Shown here: piece by piece, positions 8,209 to 16,181 of the stretch
Numbering within the stretch: position 1 is the stretch's first letter
Layout of the letters: the number at the start of each line of letters is the position of its first letter
DNA from: JAGXLP01 sp042218715
GTDB taxonomy: Bacteria; Bipolaricaulota; Bipolaricaulia; M55B111
Length of the DNA stretch: 28,952 nt
Direction: 5' to 3'
Assembly (NCBI GenBank): GCA_042218715.1
Contig: JBDGQU010000166.1
Coordinates: 1 to 28,952 of the forward strand
Program-made: the position numbers and the translations under genes
Notes under the pieces: generated by a model
Told to the model about the DNA's origin: nothing
Database searches by the model: none
The model's input: only the letters and a program-made list of their open reading frames with translations

Positions 8209-8736
8209 TTATATGAGAAATTCTCCAATGAGGTATATGGTTAATCCCAGGCCCAATAATCCTCCAATTATCAGTAAGACCAGTTTTAAAGCGAACCGTT
8301 TGGCGTAGCTTTTTTCCTCGTCAGAGAGCTCGGGGTCTTTGGGATTCTCAAGTTCAATTTTGTTTGCTTTCTTTCTCTGTTTGATGGATTTACTTATTCT
8401 TCCCTGTTTCCTGTAAACAACTGCAAGATTATGCTGGGCGTTTACGTGTTCTTCGTTCTCATCTATAGCTTTTTTGTAGGCGTATTCGGCTCTATCAAGG
8501 TTACCTGAGTCGAAGAAAATATTACCAAGACGATAATATACTTTGTCCTTATTTACACCCAGCTCAAGAGCTTTTGAAAGCTCTTTTATTCCCTGGTCGT
8601 AACTCTCCTGTTTTCTTAGTTTTTTGGCCTTTTCTAACGCCTCCGAAACTATTTCTTCACGTTCGGCTCGGGGAAGTTCTGTTCTACTGTTTACTTCGAA
8701 GCCAAGGCTTTCTTTACTTTCTTTATGTCTTTCCAT
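8209..8736 (-). CDS. TPR-repeat protein with C-terminal membrane anchor
   Basis: A 175-residue protein. Residues ~26-125 form about three tetratricopeptide repeats (IKELSKALELG.NKDKVYYRLGNIFFDSGNLDRAEYAYKKAIDENEEHVNAQHNLAVVYRKQGRISKSI). A charged linker follows, and then a single hydrophobic segment at about 153-173 (LVLLIIGGLLGLGLTIYLIG), so it should be a tail-anchored scaffold facing the cytoplasm. TPR modules bind other proteins; the partner is unknown. The ATG at 8736 lies 46 bases inside the end of the uracil-DNA glycosylase gene, and there is no alternative ATG, GTG or TTG early in the frame, so the overlap looks real. The two genes share an operon driven from about 9340. Confidence 0.82.
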   Translation of the reverse strand: MERHKESKESLGFEVNSRTELPRAEREEIVSEALEKAKKLRKQESYDQGIKELSKALELGVNKDKVYYRLGNIFFDSGNLDRAEYAYKKAIDENEEHVNAQHNLAVVYRKQGRISKSIKQRKKANKIELENPKDPELSDEEKSYAKRFALKLVLLIIGGLLGLGLTIYLIGEFLI

Positions 8737-9290
8737 GTTTGATGTTTTGGACTCCCCTTTTCCTTGGAGGGATTTCTCAGAAGGTAGCTAGGATGGAACA
8801 TGGGAAATACTTCTATCGATCCCCGCCAGGTATAAAATTTTCCCCGGGAAGACGTTATCCCCTCGTCAATTTCCAAAAGAGTTTTGGTCGCCGAGTTACC
8901 CAACGTGACTATTATCGACGGGTTGATTTCTGCTATCTGCGCTTCCAGATAAGGTAAGCAGGCCTGTACTTCGTCCGATTTTGGGGTCCTGTTCTCCGGA
9001 GGGCGACACTTGACGATGTTAGTGATGTAAACCTGAGACCTCTTAAGGGAAACCGACTTCAGGATTTCAGTCAGCTTGTTTCCGGCTCTTCCTACGAACG
9101 GTCTTCCCTGTTCGTCTTCCTGTCGTCCGGGGCCTTCGCCGATAAAAAGTAGGTCGGAATCACCGTCACCTTCGCCAGGTACGGCATTTTTTCTATTCTC
9201 TGATAACCTACACTTCCTGCACGTGGAAACTCGTTCCGCAATTTCTTGTAGGTCCAATCGGAACAATCCCTCTTCTGATTGTTGTTCCAC
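8691..9290 (-). CDS. Uracil-DNA glycosylase, family 4 (Fe-S type, UdgA)
   Basis: A 199-residue DNA repair enzyme that removes uracil from DNA. Four cysteines at 24, 27, 95 and 111 (CRKC, VKCRP, ACLPY) match the [4Fe-4S] ligands of family 4 enzymes such as the Thermus UDGa. Motif A is GEGPGRQEDEQGRPFVGRAG (51-70) and motif B is HPSYLLR (166-172). The length is that of the family. The start is GTG (9290-9288), with AGGTGG about eight bases upstream. A promoter (TTGGAC, 16 bases, CATAAT) lies at 9348-9321. Family 4 is common in thermophiles, archaea and many anaerobes. It is co-transcribed with the overlapping TPR gene. Confidence 0.94.
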   Translation of the reverse strand: MEQQSEEGLFRLDLQEIAERVSTCRKCRLSENRKNAVPGEGDGDSDLLFIGEGPGRQEDEQGRPFVGRAGNKLTEILKSVSLKRSQVYITNIVKCRPPENRTPKSDEVQACLPYLEAQIAEINPSIIVTLGNSATKTLLEIDEGITSSRGKFYTWRGSIEVFPMFHPSYLLRNPSKEKGSPKHQTWKDIKKVKKALASK

Positions 9291-9320
9291 TATATAGCCA
9301 CCTGATGTAGTCTAACCTAG

Positions 9321-9348
9321 ATTATGCGATTCTATCCCCTAAGTCCAA
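9321..9348 (-). promoter_or_regulatory. Probable promoter for the uracil-DNA glycosylase/TPR operon
   Basis: On the minus strand TTGGAC (9348-9343), a 16-base spacer and CATAAT (9326-9321) predict a start near 9314, about 24 bases before the GTG start codon. Confidence 0.5.
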
Positions 9349-9365
9349 CTTCTAAATCCGTCTAC

Positions 9366-9419
9366 AAAAAAAAACAACTCCACCCTTTGATAAATTAATT
9401 TATCTTCATCCGTTGGGTG
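9366..9419 (-). terminator. Candidate intrinsic terminator on the minus strand, containing a 16-base perfect palindrome
   Basis: GATAAATTAATTTATC (9389-9404) is a perfect palindrome enclosed by CACCC and GGGTG (9381-9385 and 9415-9419). Read on the minus strand the structure is followed by a run of T residues (the A-tract at 9366-9374). It would end transcripts that come from the tRNA-Gly side before the UDG promoter. The palindrome could instead be an operator for the glycosylase operon. Confidence 0.45.
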
Positions 9420-9462
9420 ATATCTAAAGCGGTAAATCAAGTCCCTCTTCCGAGGCTTTCAA

Positions 9463-9571
9463 CCAGCACCCAGTTTAATATCGATTATCAACCGACGATA
9501 AATACTTTCAACGAAAAATCTCTCCTGTAAAGTGATTTCACGTTCGAAGTAGTTATTAAACTGGGTGCTGG
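9463..9571. repeat. Long perfect inverted repeat (18-base arms, 73-base loop)
   Basis: CCAGCACCCAGTTTAATA (9463-9480) is repeated exactly as its reverse complement at 9554-9571. There is no open reading frame in the loop and no T-tract after either arm. The arm shares the core CCAGCAC(C/T)CA(G/A)TT with a second perfect inverted repeat at 18713-18792. Confidence 0.85.
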
Positions 9572-9604
9572 ACCAACTCACGTTTATCGCATAAGTCTTT
9601 CAGT

Positions 9605-9652
9605 TAACTCTTCCCTGTTAATCTAACAGGTCAAAACCGCACAATTTTGGTC
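9605..9652 (-). repeat. R2 dispersed repeat, copy 1
   Basis: Read on the minus strand this begins GACCAAAATTGTGCGGTTTT, continues through a TGTTA-gat-TAACA palindrome, and ends GGGAAGAGTTA. It matches 28887-28933 closely and the first 23 bases match 18499-18521. It lies in non-coding DNA downstream of the tRNA gene. Confidence 0.75.
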
Positions 9653-9773
9653 TGAATGAGAAGGGCATTTCTGAGTCCTTACTCGAATTGAGATTACACT
9701 ACTTACCGACGCCGACAGAATTTTTTACGGGGTAATTAGTTATGAGTATTTCGTATGAAAATTCCAAGAAATT

Positions 9774-9848
9774 TGGAGCGGGCAACGGGATTCGAACCCG
9801 CGACTTACAGCATGGGAAGCTGTCGCTCTACCACTGAGCTATGCCCGC
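9774..9848 (-). tRNA. tRNA-Gly, anticodon CCC
   Basis: On the minus strand the 75-base cloverleaf starts GCGGGCATAGCTCAGTGGTA. The acceptor stem GCGGGCA pairs with TGCCCGC. The D-arm is AGCTCAGTGGTAGAGC. The anticodon stem ACAGC/GCTGT encloses loop TTCCCAT, giving anticodon CCC (decodes GGG). The T-arm is GCGGGTTCGAATCCCGT. The discriminator is T and the CCA end is encoded (9776-9774). A good promoter (TTGTGA, 17 bases, TATAAT) lies just upstream at 9889-9861, so this is a monocistronic tRNA. Confidence 0.97.
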
Positions 9849-9860
9849 TTTGATTGCCTA

Positions 9861-9889
9861 ATTATAACGGGTATTTGGTATGCTCACAA
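9861..9889 (-). promoter_or_regulatory. Promoter of tRNA-Gly
   Basis: On the minus strand TTGTGA (9889-9884) and TATAAT (9866-9861) with a 17-base spacer place the start near 9854, about six bases before the mature tRNA 5' end. Confidence 0.7.
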
Positions 9890-10220
9890 ATATATTTGCT
9901 CAGGTCTAAGAACCTGTAACCATTATCCAGGTTTAGCCGAGAAATATAGTTCGTCTCTACCCTTTCCTCATTTTATAGGAATTTGAAATAATATCCTAAT
10001 ATACCATTAACTCTATATTTGAGAAAAGTTTAAGATAGACCTTGAAATAAAAGTGGATTAATATATAATCTAAAACGTAAATATATATTTGTCCTTAAAT
10101 TGGGGGATTCAGAAACAATTTAGAGCTTAAATCACCCGACTTTACCGTAACCACCCCGGGACCTGTTCCCGAAAATACTTTGGTCGCGTAATTAAATTCC
10201 CATAACCAGGAGTTGTTATT
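9890..10220. other. Non-coding region and leader upstream of pstS
   Basis: No gene is visible. The stretch is AT-rich and contains the pstS promoter at 10042-10069 and a leader of about 145 bases ending in the AGGAG ribosome binding site (10208-10212). I did not find convincing Pho-box repeats. Confidence 0.5.
10042..10069 (+). promoter_or_regulatory. Probable sigma70 promoter of the pst operon
   Basis: TTGAAA (10042-10047), a 16-base spacer and a perfect TATAAT (10064-10069) predict transcription from about 10076, leaving a leader of roughly 145 bases before pstS. Confidence 0.6.
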
Positions 10221-11216
10221 TTGACAATTAAGAGACTAATCGGATTTTCGCTGGCCGTCTTAATTGCTCTGTCAGTTCTAACGTCTACGACGTTTGCCGG
10301 GAATATTTTGAGAATAGATGGTTCTTCGACCGTTTACCCGATCGCTAATTTGGCGGCTGCATACTGGAATTCTAATCCTCCCGTTTCAGCCAGTAGCGGA
10401 TACTGGCCCGCAGAAGATTACGGTATAGTCACAGAAAAAAACTTGGCTAATTACTGGGCGGGGCTTTACGGACTAGAAAGGTTCAAAGTACAGGTAGGGT
10501 TGTCTCATTCTGGAGTTGGGTTAAGGAAGCTTGCTCGAAAAAACGTGGACATTGGGAACTCTTCTGCTGCTGCTAGATTCGAGTACCCCGAAAGGACCGA
10601 GGAAGAGTTGAATGATTACATCGCACACATCGTCGGCTACGACAGACAAGCTTTTTCTGTTTCCGAAGAAATTTACAGGGCCGGTTGTACGGTACTGAGA
10701 AAAGGAGAAATAATCGGAATATTCAAGGGGAGAATTACAAATTGGAAAGAAGTGGATTCTTGTGATTACGACAAAGAGATCCAGGTAGTTGGCAGGACCG
10801 TAGGGTCCGGTACGGAAACGATGTTTAGAGTAAATGTATTTGGTGAGGCAAAAGTAGCCGGGCTTGATGGTGTGGATATACGCCAGGGACAGAATCAGAT
10901 GGTTAAGCAAACGCTGGTCAGATCCGATAACGCAATAGGCTACCCGGGGGTTAACTTCATCAGCGACGGTAACCCTGCCATCAAGGTTATCTGGGACGAC
11001 GGAAATACGTACTCCATTGAGGATCAGGGATGGCCGCTTGGACGTCCGCTTTACATGTATACCTGGAAAGGAACTAGTAAAAGAGAGGCCGCCTTTCTGA
11101 GAATGATTCTTTCTGACTTTGGACAGGATGTATTCGTTTCTAAAGGCACGGATTATTTTAAGCTATCGGAGAAAGATCAGGCAGAGCAACTCGAGAAACT
11201 GCCGGACGTCGGCTGA
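10221..11216 (+). CDS. pstS: Phosphate ABC transporter, periplasmic phosphate-binding protein
   Basis: A 331-residue exported solute-binding protein that captures phosphate for the PstCAB importer. A signal peptide spans about residues 1-26 (MTIKRLIGFSLAVLIALSVLTSTTFA). The mature start, ILRIDGSSTVYPIANLAA, is the standard PstS phosphate-loop motif, and VGRTVGSGTETMFR is the second conserved phosphate-binding loop. RKNVDIGNSSAAARFEYPE replaces the usual ADIGASSR motif. The start is TTG 10221, chosen because AGGAG lies eight bases upstream and the signal peptide begins immediately. The gene for PstC follows after 86 bases. Confidence 0.93.
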   Translation: MTIKRLIGFSLAVLIALSVLTSTTFAGNILRIDGSSTVYPIANLAAAYWNSNPPVSASSGYWPAEDYGIVTEKNLANYWAGLYGLERFKVQVGLSHSGVGLRKLARKNVDIGNSSAAARFEYPERTEEELNDYIAHIVGYDRQAFSVSEEIYRAGCTVLRKGEIIGIFKGRITNWKEVDSCDYDKEIQVVGRTVGSGTETMFRVNVFGEAKVAGLDGVDIRQGQNQMVKQTLVRSDNAIGYPGVNFISDGNPAIKVIWDDGNTYSIEDQGWPLGRPLYMYTWKGTSKREAAFLRMILSDFGQDVFVSKGTDYFKLSEKDQAEQLEKLPDVG

Positions 11217-11302
11217 ATTGTTATTCCCGCACTACAAAAAAGATTTCAGAGCAAACCCACAGGTAATAACTTCGGGTTTTAAATTTTAACTATCACTGAG
11301 AT

Positions 11303-12331
11303 ATGATAAGTGAATTAAGAGATCTAATCAGTCCAAAAGTTATACTGGCTTTAGTTGTATGGGCAAGTTTTTCGGGTCTATTTACTTTCTTTGTTATTTT
11401 CCAAACCTTTAATATTTACCTTTTTCTTATAGTAGTTCTCGGCGTGCTTGGTGGCTGGATTTTCTACGAGGATTCCACCGCAAAGGCTCTTTTGTTTGTA
11501 GCATCAATGTCCGCGGGCACGATATTGATATTAATAGCCTCTTTTCTATTTATCAGAGGATTCCCCGCCTTCCGGGAAGGTCCAATTTTTTTCATAACCG
11601 GTAACGAGTGGGATGTATATGGAGAGGTATATTCTCTGGGACCGATGATTTGGGGCTCGTTTATCGTCACCCTGGGAGCTACTGCGTTGGCCGCTCCTCT
11701 TGGTATTAGTTCCGCAATTTTTGTTGGGAAATTTGCCCCGGATTGGTTAAGGAGCATTTTAAAGCCCGCAATAGAACTACTGGCGGGCATCCCCAGTGTA
11801 GTGTACGGGTTCATAGGTTTCGTGCTTTTAAACAGGGCAATAATGGAGTACTTTGACATTTCCAATATGGGGCAATACTTTGCTCCTTCTATAGTGCTCG
11901 GTTTCATGGCTCTACCTACTGTGGCCTCAGTTGCGGAGGATGCTATTGACGCAGTGCCGGACCACCTGGAAAAAGGAGCTCTAGCTCTGGGAGTGACAAA
12001 GTGGCAGGCGATAAAAGAAGTAACTTTGCCTTCTGCTTCTTCCGGAATAACCGCTGCTTTGATTCTGGGTATTGGCAGGGCGCTAGGGGAGACGATGGCA
12101 GTGACCATGATGATAGGACACAACACTTCTTTCCCGACACCAATATTCGATATATTTGATCCGGGTGAAACTCTTACTTCTTTGTTAGCTTCACAAGTCG
12201 GCGAGGCTTCGGGTCAGGCCGTCGAAGCGCTTATGGGCGCTGGTCTGTTTCTTTTCGTGATTGTCCTGATACTATCAGTTACCTCTAGACTGATTCAGAC
12301 CAGACTTCAGAGGAGGTTTAATCGCGGTTGA
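11303..12331 (+). CDS. pstC: Phosphate ABC transporter permease PstC
   Basis: A 342-residue inner-membrane permease. The core starts near residue 60 (KALLFVASMSAGTILILIASFLFIRG) and includes IPSVVYGFIGFVLL and the cytoplasmic EAA-type loop GALALGVTKWQAIKEVTLPSASSGITAALILGIGRALGETMAV, which docks on PstB. The first ~55 residues add an extra hydrophobic region (two likely membrane segments, LALVVWASFSGLFTFFVIF and YLFLIVVLGVLGGWIFY), making the protein longer than the usual ~300. The ribosome binding site is weak. The stop overlaps the TTG start of pstA by four bases. A short AAACCC...GGGTTT pairing before the gene could attenuate reading from pstS, but it is weak. Confidence 0.93.
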   Translation: MISELRDLISPKVILALVVWASFSGLFTFFVIFQTFNIYLFLIVVLGVLGGWIFYEDSTAKALLFVASMSAGTILILIASFLFIRGFPAFREGPIFFITGNEWDVYGEVYSLGPMIWGSFIVTLGATALAAPLGISSAIFVGKFAPDWLRSILKPAIELLAGIPSVVYGFIGFVLLNRAIMEYFDISNMGQYFAPSIVLGFMALPTVASVAEDAIDAVPDHLEKGALALGVTKWQAIKEVTLPSASSGITAALILGIGRALGETMAVTMMIGHNTSFPTPIFDIFDPGETLTSLLASQVGEASGQAVEALMGAGLFLFVIVLILSVTSRLIQTRLQRRFNRG

Positions 12332-13608
12332 TGGTATTTTCGGCAAGGGGTAGAACTATAAAACGGATGATGATGGGCTTCTGGTTCACTCTGGGAGCAC
12401 TATTTTTAGTGGTGAGCGGATGGTTGATTGTGGAGCCGGATGCTATTTCCAGTGGCACTATTTCCCTGCTCGGAGGAATCCTGCTGGCGGGAGTTGTGGG
12501 TTTGGTTCTGGCCTTTAATCTCAGTGAAAATTACCAGCCTCCGCTAAGTCATTTTTACCTTTCTACCTTATTGCTTGCCCTTGGAGCGATCGTATTTTTA
12601 TTTTTTCCGGATCAGGGTATAGTATTGCCAGAACTGGAAGGAGATATAACTGCAAAACTGGCGAAACTTTCATTGTTCTTGATTGAGTCTTTTACGAGTA
12701 TCTGGGCCGGCCTCCTATTATTCCGGGAAAATCCGGCCCAGGGAAGGGAATTGTCGGCTAAATACTTTACCTGGCTATCGGTTTTAATTCCAATAGGGGT
12801 GCTGGTTTTCTTTGTTGTCTATACGATAATTGAAGGTTCTTCCGCGATCACCTGGTACTTTATCTCCTCCGGTACGGACTTACTGAAGGGTAGAGTAGGG
12901 ATATTTCCCGCGATTATGGGGACTTTTTCCTTAATTGTTGGAGCTACTGTATTTGCTGTACCACTTGGGGTCGGAGCAGCGATATTCCTAACGGAATACG
13001 CTAACAGGGACTGGATAAAACAGGCCGTCGGCGTAACTGCGGACTGTTTATGGTCAACACCCAGTATTGTATTTGGCTTGTTTGGTTACGTCTTTCTCGT
13101 CCCCAGGATCACCGGACATTCGACACTTTTGGCGGGGCAGATCATTCTGGCTTCGATGTTATTACCGCTAACCATAGCTACTTCCACGGAAGCGTTGGCT
13201 TCCGTACCTGACGAATTCAGGAGCGGAAGTTTGGCCCTGGGGGCCAGTAGGTGGTGGACTATAAGAAAAGCTGTCCTTCCCTCCTCGATTCCCTCGATAA
13301 TTACAGGAATATTACTGGGAATTGGGAGAATCGCCGGTGAGACAGCTCCGATAATGTTAATCGCGGTGGCATCTCAGGCCCCTGCCCCTAACTTTCTCAC
13401 CTCTTCCCCGCCCTATTTTCGCCTCGGGCCTCTATTCAGGGAAATTGACGCTTTACCGTACAGGTTATATTCGATATACAAGGCGGGTGTGGGCGGTAGC
13501 ATTCAGGAAGCCTGGGGTACTGCTCTGGTCCTGATAGTTCTCGTGCTGATGTTTTACGGACTCGGAATAGCCGTGAGAAGTTACTACAGAAGAAATAGAG
13601 GATGGTAA
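12328..13608 (+). CDS. pstA: Phosphate ABC transporter permease PstA with extended N-terminus
   Basis: The second permease of the phosphate importer, 426 residues. The conserved part begins near residue 145 and contains GIFPAIMGTFSLIVGATVFAVPLGVGAAIFLTEYA, STPSIVFGLFGYVFLV and the coupling loop GSLALGASRWWTIRKAVLPSSIPSIITGILLGIGRIAGETAPIML. About 140 extra residues with four predicted membrane segments precede it; ordinary PstA is 280-300 residues. The start is TTG 12328 (overlapping the pstC stop) or the next codon, ATG 12331; AGAGGAGG at 12309-12316 serves either. Downstream pstB starts after 85 bases. Confidence 0.92.
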   Translation: MMVFSARGRTIKRMMMGFWFTLGALFLVVSGWLIVEPDAISSGTISLLGGILLAGVVGLVLAFNLSENYQPPLSHFYLSTLLLALGAIVFLFFPDQGIVLPELEGDITAKLAKLSLFLIESFTSIWAGLLLFRENPAQGRELSAKYFTWLSVLIPIGVLVFFVVYTIIEGSSAITWYFISSGTDLLKGRVGIFPAIMGTFSLIVGATVFAVPLGVGAAIFLTEYANRDWIKQAVGVTADCLWSTPSIVFGLFGYVFLVPRITGHSTLLAGQIILASMLLPLTIATSTEALASVPDEFRSGSLALGASRWWTIRKAVLPSSIPSIITGILLGIGRIAGETAPIMLIAVASQAPAPNFLTSSPPYFRLGPLFREIDALPYRLYSIYKAGVGGSIQEAWGTALVLIVLVLMFYGLGIAVRSYYRRNRGW

Positions 13609-13693
13609 TATTTCGACAATAAGGTGCCCAAATCAGCAAGTTAGACCGGTTATGCATGAATTAATATCTAAGTTAAAGAGGTGAAGAATTAAT

Positions 13694-14593
13694 ATGGTTC
13701 AAGTTCAGCAGAAAAGTGTACTGAAGTCGGAGAAAAAAGAGAGACAGAATAGAACTCTGGATGCACCTGTAGGGGCTGCTGTGGAAATTGGGAACCTGGA
13801 TGTATACTACGGGGAAGAAAAAGCAATCGACAACGTGTCTCTAGAAATTTTTGAGAAAAAAGTCACTTCGTTAATTGGACCTTCGGGTTGCGGCAAATCG
13901 ACTCTGCTTAGATCAATTAATAGAATGAATGATTTGATTGACGGAGCTAGGGTGGAAGGAGAAATAAAGGTTGATGGAAAAGACGTATATTCAAAAGACC
14001 TTCAGGTGAGCAGGCTCAGACAAAAAGTCGGCCAGGTTTTTCAGAAACCCAACCCATTCCCGAAGAGCGTATACGATAACATCGCCTTTGGACCCCGAGC
14101 TTTCAAACATCATTTAAGGAAGGAAAAAGGGGTGCTAGATTCCTTTACCGGTCTTTTCGATTCCGAAGAAAGGAGTCCAATTGACGGTCGCCCAATGGAT
14201 GAGGTCGTCCGGGATAGCCTGGAGCAAGCGGCGCTGCTTGACGAGGTGGAAGGGAGGCTTCATGAATCTGCCATGGATTTAAGTGGAGGCCAGCAACAGA
14301 GATTGTGTATTGCAAGATGTTTGGCAACAAAGCCCGAGATAATTCTGATGGACGAACCGACTTCTTCGCTTGATCCTATTTCTGCAGGGAGAATAGAGGA
14401 CCTAATCGAGAATCTTAGCAGGAATTATACCGTATTAATTGTGACTCACAATATGCAGCAAGCGGCCCGTATATCCGATAAAACGGCTTTATTGTGGCTG
14501 GGAGAACTGATAGAAATGGGAGATACGGATGACATTTTTGTAAACCCCGAGAAGGAACTCACCGAGAAATACATATCGGGTCGAGTTGGTTAG
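13694..14593 (+). CDS. pstB: Phosphate ABC transporter ATP-binding protein
   Basis: A 299-residue ABC ATPase that powers phosphate import. Walker A is GPSGCGKST (62-70), the Q-loop region is VGQVFQKPNPFPKSVYDNIAFGPR, the signature is LSGGQQQRLCIAR, Walker B is IILMDEPTSSLD, and the switch His is in VTHNMQQAARISD. Compared with the usual ~250 residues it has a hydrophilic N-terminal tail of about 30 residues (MVQVQQKSVLKSEKKERQNR) and an insertion of about 25 residues after FGPRAF (HHLRKEKGVLDSFTGLFDSEERSPIDGR), just before the helical domain. GAGGTG lies ten bases before the ATG. No phoU follows. The gene ends 28 bases from the convergent winged-helix gene. Confidence 0.95.
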   Translation: MVQVQQKSVLKSEKKERQNRTLDAPVGAAVEIGNLDVYYGEEKAIDNVSLEIFEKKVTSLIGPSGCGKSTLLRSINRMNDLIDGARVEGEIKVDGKDVYSKDLQVSRLRQKVGQVFQKPNPFPKSVYDNIAFGPRAFKHHLRKEKGVLDSFTGLFDSEERSPIDGRPMDEVVRDSLEQAALLDEVEGRLHESAMDLSGGQQQRLCIARCLATKPEIILMDEPTSSLDPISAGRIEDLIENLSRNYTVLIVTHNMQQAARISDKTALLWLGELIEMGDTDDIFVNPEKELTEKYISGRVG

Positions 14594-14621
14594 CTAAACC
14601 TCAGGGGGGTAAAGATCTTAA

Positions 14622-15197
14622 TCAGGATTTTTTCAACACTATTTCACCAATAATTCTCCACAATCCCTGTTCTACGGCTTCGGAGGTGTCACCTGATACG
14701 ACGATTATAAGACTAGAATTTTCCCAACCGGGAAAGGAATCTTTTAGTAATTTGCTGGCTTCTGGGTTTATCTCTTCGAGTGACTCCTGAGAGTGTAAGA
14801 ACTTTATCTCGGCGTTTATTTCCAAAATCACGGCACCTTTGGCCCCCTCCCTTATTGCTAGGTCCCGTAAACTCCAGGCCCGGCCGCTAAGATCGTCAAC
14901 TTTGGCTAAAAGAGCTGCCCGAGTTATCTCTCCCATCGAAAGTTCGGGCGGGTTGATTCCTTTTACTTCCAGAACGGATTCTAATAGAGGACCAAACGCC
15001 AGCCTTCCCATTTCCGACAAGCTTGTTCCCCTCCTATCCATTTTTACTATACCCTCCGATTCCAGATGTTCTAGCACTGTGCGAACAGAACTTTCTGAGG
15101 CTCCAACTTTGTTGGTGAGGGTTCTCCGACCGGAAGGTCCGTCCTTAAGGAGATAAATTAGCTCAGATGCTAGTGGATTTCTAAGTATTTTGGGCAT
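14622..15197 (-). CDS. Putative winged-helix transcriptional regulator
   Basis: A 191-residue protein. Residues ~1-65 read as a winged helix-turn-helix (NPLASELIYLLKDGPSGRRTLTNKVGASESSVRTVLEHLESEGIVKMDRRGTSLSEMGR). The rest (~75-191) is an alpha/beta domain (AKGAVILEINAEIKFLHSQE, SSLIIVVSGDTSEAVEQGLWRIIGEIV) that may sense a ligand; I do not recognise the family. The ATG lies three bases after the stop of the Usp gene with no separate ribosome binding site, so translation is probably coupled. It ends 28 bases from pstB, which is convergent. Its targets are unknown, but the location suggests its own operon or pst. Confidence 0.72.
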   Translation of the reverse strand: MPKILRNPLASELIYLLKDGPSGRRTLTNKVGASESSVRTVLEHLESEGIVKMDRRGTSLSEMGRLAFGPLLESVLEVKGINPPELSMGEITRAALLAKVDDLSGRAWSLRDLAIREGAKGAVILEINAEIKFLHSQESLEEINPEASKLLKDSFPGWENSSLIIVVSGDTSEAVEQGLWRIIGEIVLKKS

Positions 15198-15200
15198 TAG

Positions 15201-16109
15201 TTATTGTGAAGTTTGGCCCTTAAGTTTCAGGAACTTCAGGACGGAAATTTCTACATCTCTAATTATTTCGAATGATACGTCTCCCTGCCAGAGACTCTGG
15301 AGCAGCCCCGGTTTTTCAGGTGCGAAGGTCATCAAATCATATCTCCCTTCTTTTGCTTCTTTCAAGAGTTCAGTTGATAGGTCACCTATTCTGTGTCTTA
15401 TTTCGGCTTCAATCCCTTCCTCAGTGAGTATGTCTTTTGCTGTCTTTAAATATTCTTTTTCTTCGAACTCGTAATCCTTCCTAACTTCTGCGAGACCCTC
15501 TTCATCCTCCGGAGATGTATAGCCATCGAAGTGAGGGTGACCTTCCTCCAGTATTGAGAGGAACGTTACGGAGGGTTTAGAGTGTTTAAGGAATCGTTTC
15601 ATATAATTAGCCAGGTTGATGCACCTTTCCTTATCCCGAGGCACGTGCATTAATACCCTTTCGCAGGAGGTTAATTCTCCTTTGTGGATTAAAACCGGTA
15701 GATTTGACTTTTCGAGGATAGGTTTGACGTGAGCACCAAGGATTTCTTTACTAAAACCTCCTCGTCCAAACGCAGTGAGTGCAAAGAGGTTAAAGCTCTT
15801 GTCAGCCAGTTTATTAATTACTTCTTCGACGGGGTCTCCCGAGGAAGAATTAGTAATCACGTTTATCGAGGTTTCGGAAAATATGTTTTTTGCAGTTTTA
15901 ATTGCCTCTTCGCTTTCTACGCTGGTAAAGTATTCTCGCTGTTCGCGAGCTAGGTCCCGCCTTCGTTTCTCTTCTACCTCGGAGCTTTTCTCGGTGACGT
16001 ATAATATATCAATTTCATCTACGTTCTCACTCAGTAAGCTTCTCAGATAGGTTAATGCGTTTTTATCCTCTTCACGTCCTTGACTGTAGTAGAGCACCTT
16101 CAAAGCCAT
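15201..16109 (-). CDS. Tandem universal stress protein (two Usp domains)
   Basis: A 302-residue cytoplasmic protein with two Usp folds: residues ~1-142 (KVLYYSQGREEDKNALTYLRSLL ... SFNLFALTAFGRGGFSKEILGAHVKPILEKSNLPVLIH) and ~147-296 (CERVLMHVPRDKERCINLANYMKRFL ... RYDLMTFAPEKPGLLQSLWQGDVSFEIIRDVEISVLKF). The first domain retains a G-rich segment (GRGGFSKEILGAHVK) similar to the ATP loop GxxGxxxxxxGS, but its last small-hydroxyl position is not the usual S/T. The second lacks the loop, so only one nucleotide site at most is likely. AAGGTG precedes the ATG by about ten bases. It sits between an anion transporter and a regulator; Usp domains are often paired with transporters. Confidence 0.82.
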   Translation of the reverse strand: MALKVLYYSQGREEDKNALTYLRSLLSENVDEIDILYVTEKSSEVEEKRRRDLAREQREYFTSVESEEAIKTAKNIFSETSINVITNSSSGDPVEEVINKLADKSFNLFALTAFGRGGFSKEILGAHVKPILEKSNLPVLIHKGELTSCERVLMHVPRDKERCINLANYMKRFLKHSKPSVTFLSILEEGHPHFDGYTSPEDEEGLAEVRKDYEFEEKEYLKTAKDILTEEGIEAEIRHRIGDLSTELLKEAKEGRYDLMTFAPEKPGLLQSLWQGDVSFEIIRDVEISVLKFLKLKGQTSQ

Positions 16110-16181
16110 AAAATATTCACACCTTGTCGAGAATAGACTCCTGAACTCGAAAAGTTCTCTATCATCTCGGAAGTACCTTTG

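Noticed and set aside
11464..12126. A 220-codon open frame antisense to pstC
   Set aside because: It lies entirely across a clear pstC gene, has no ribosome binding site and no recognisable domains; its composition reflects the opposite strand.
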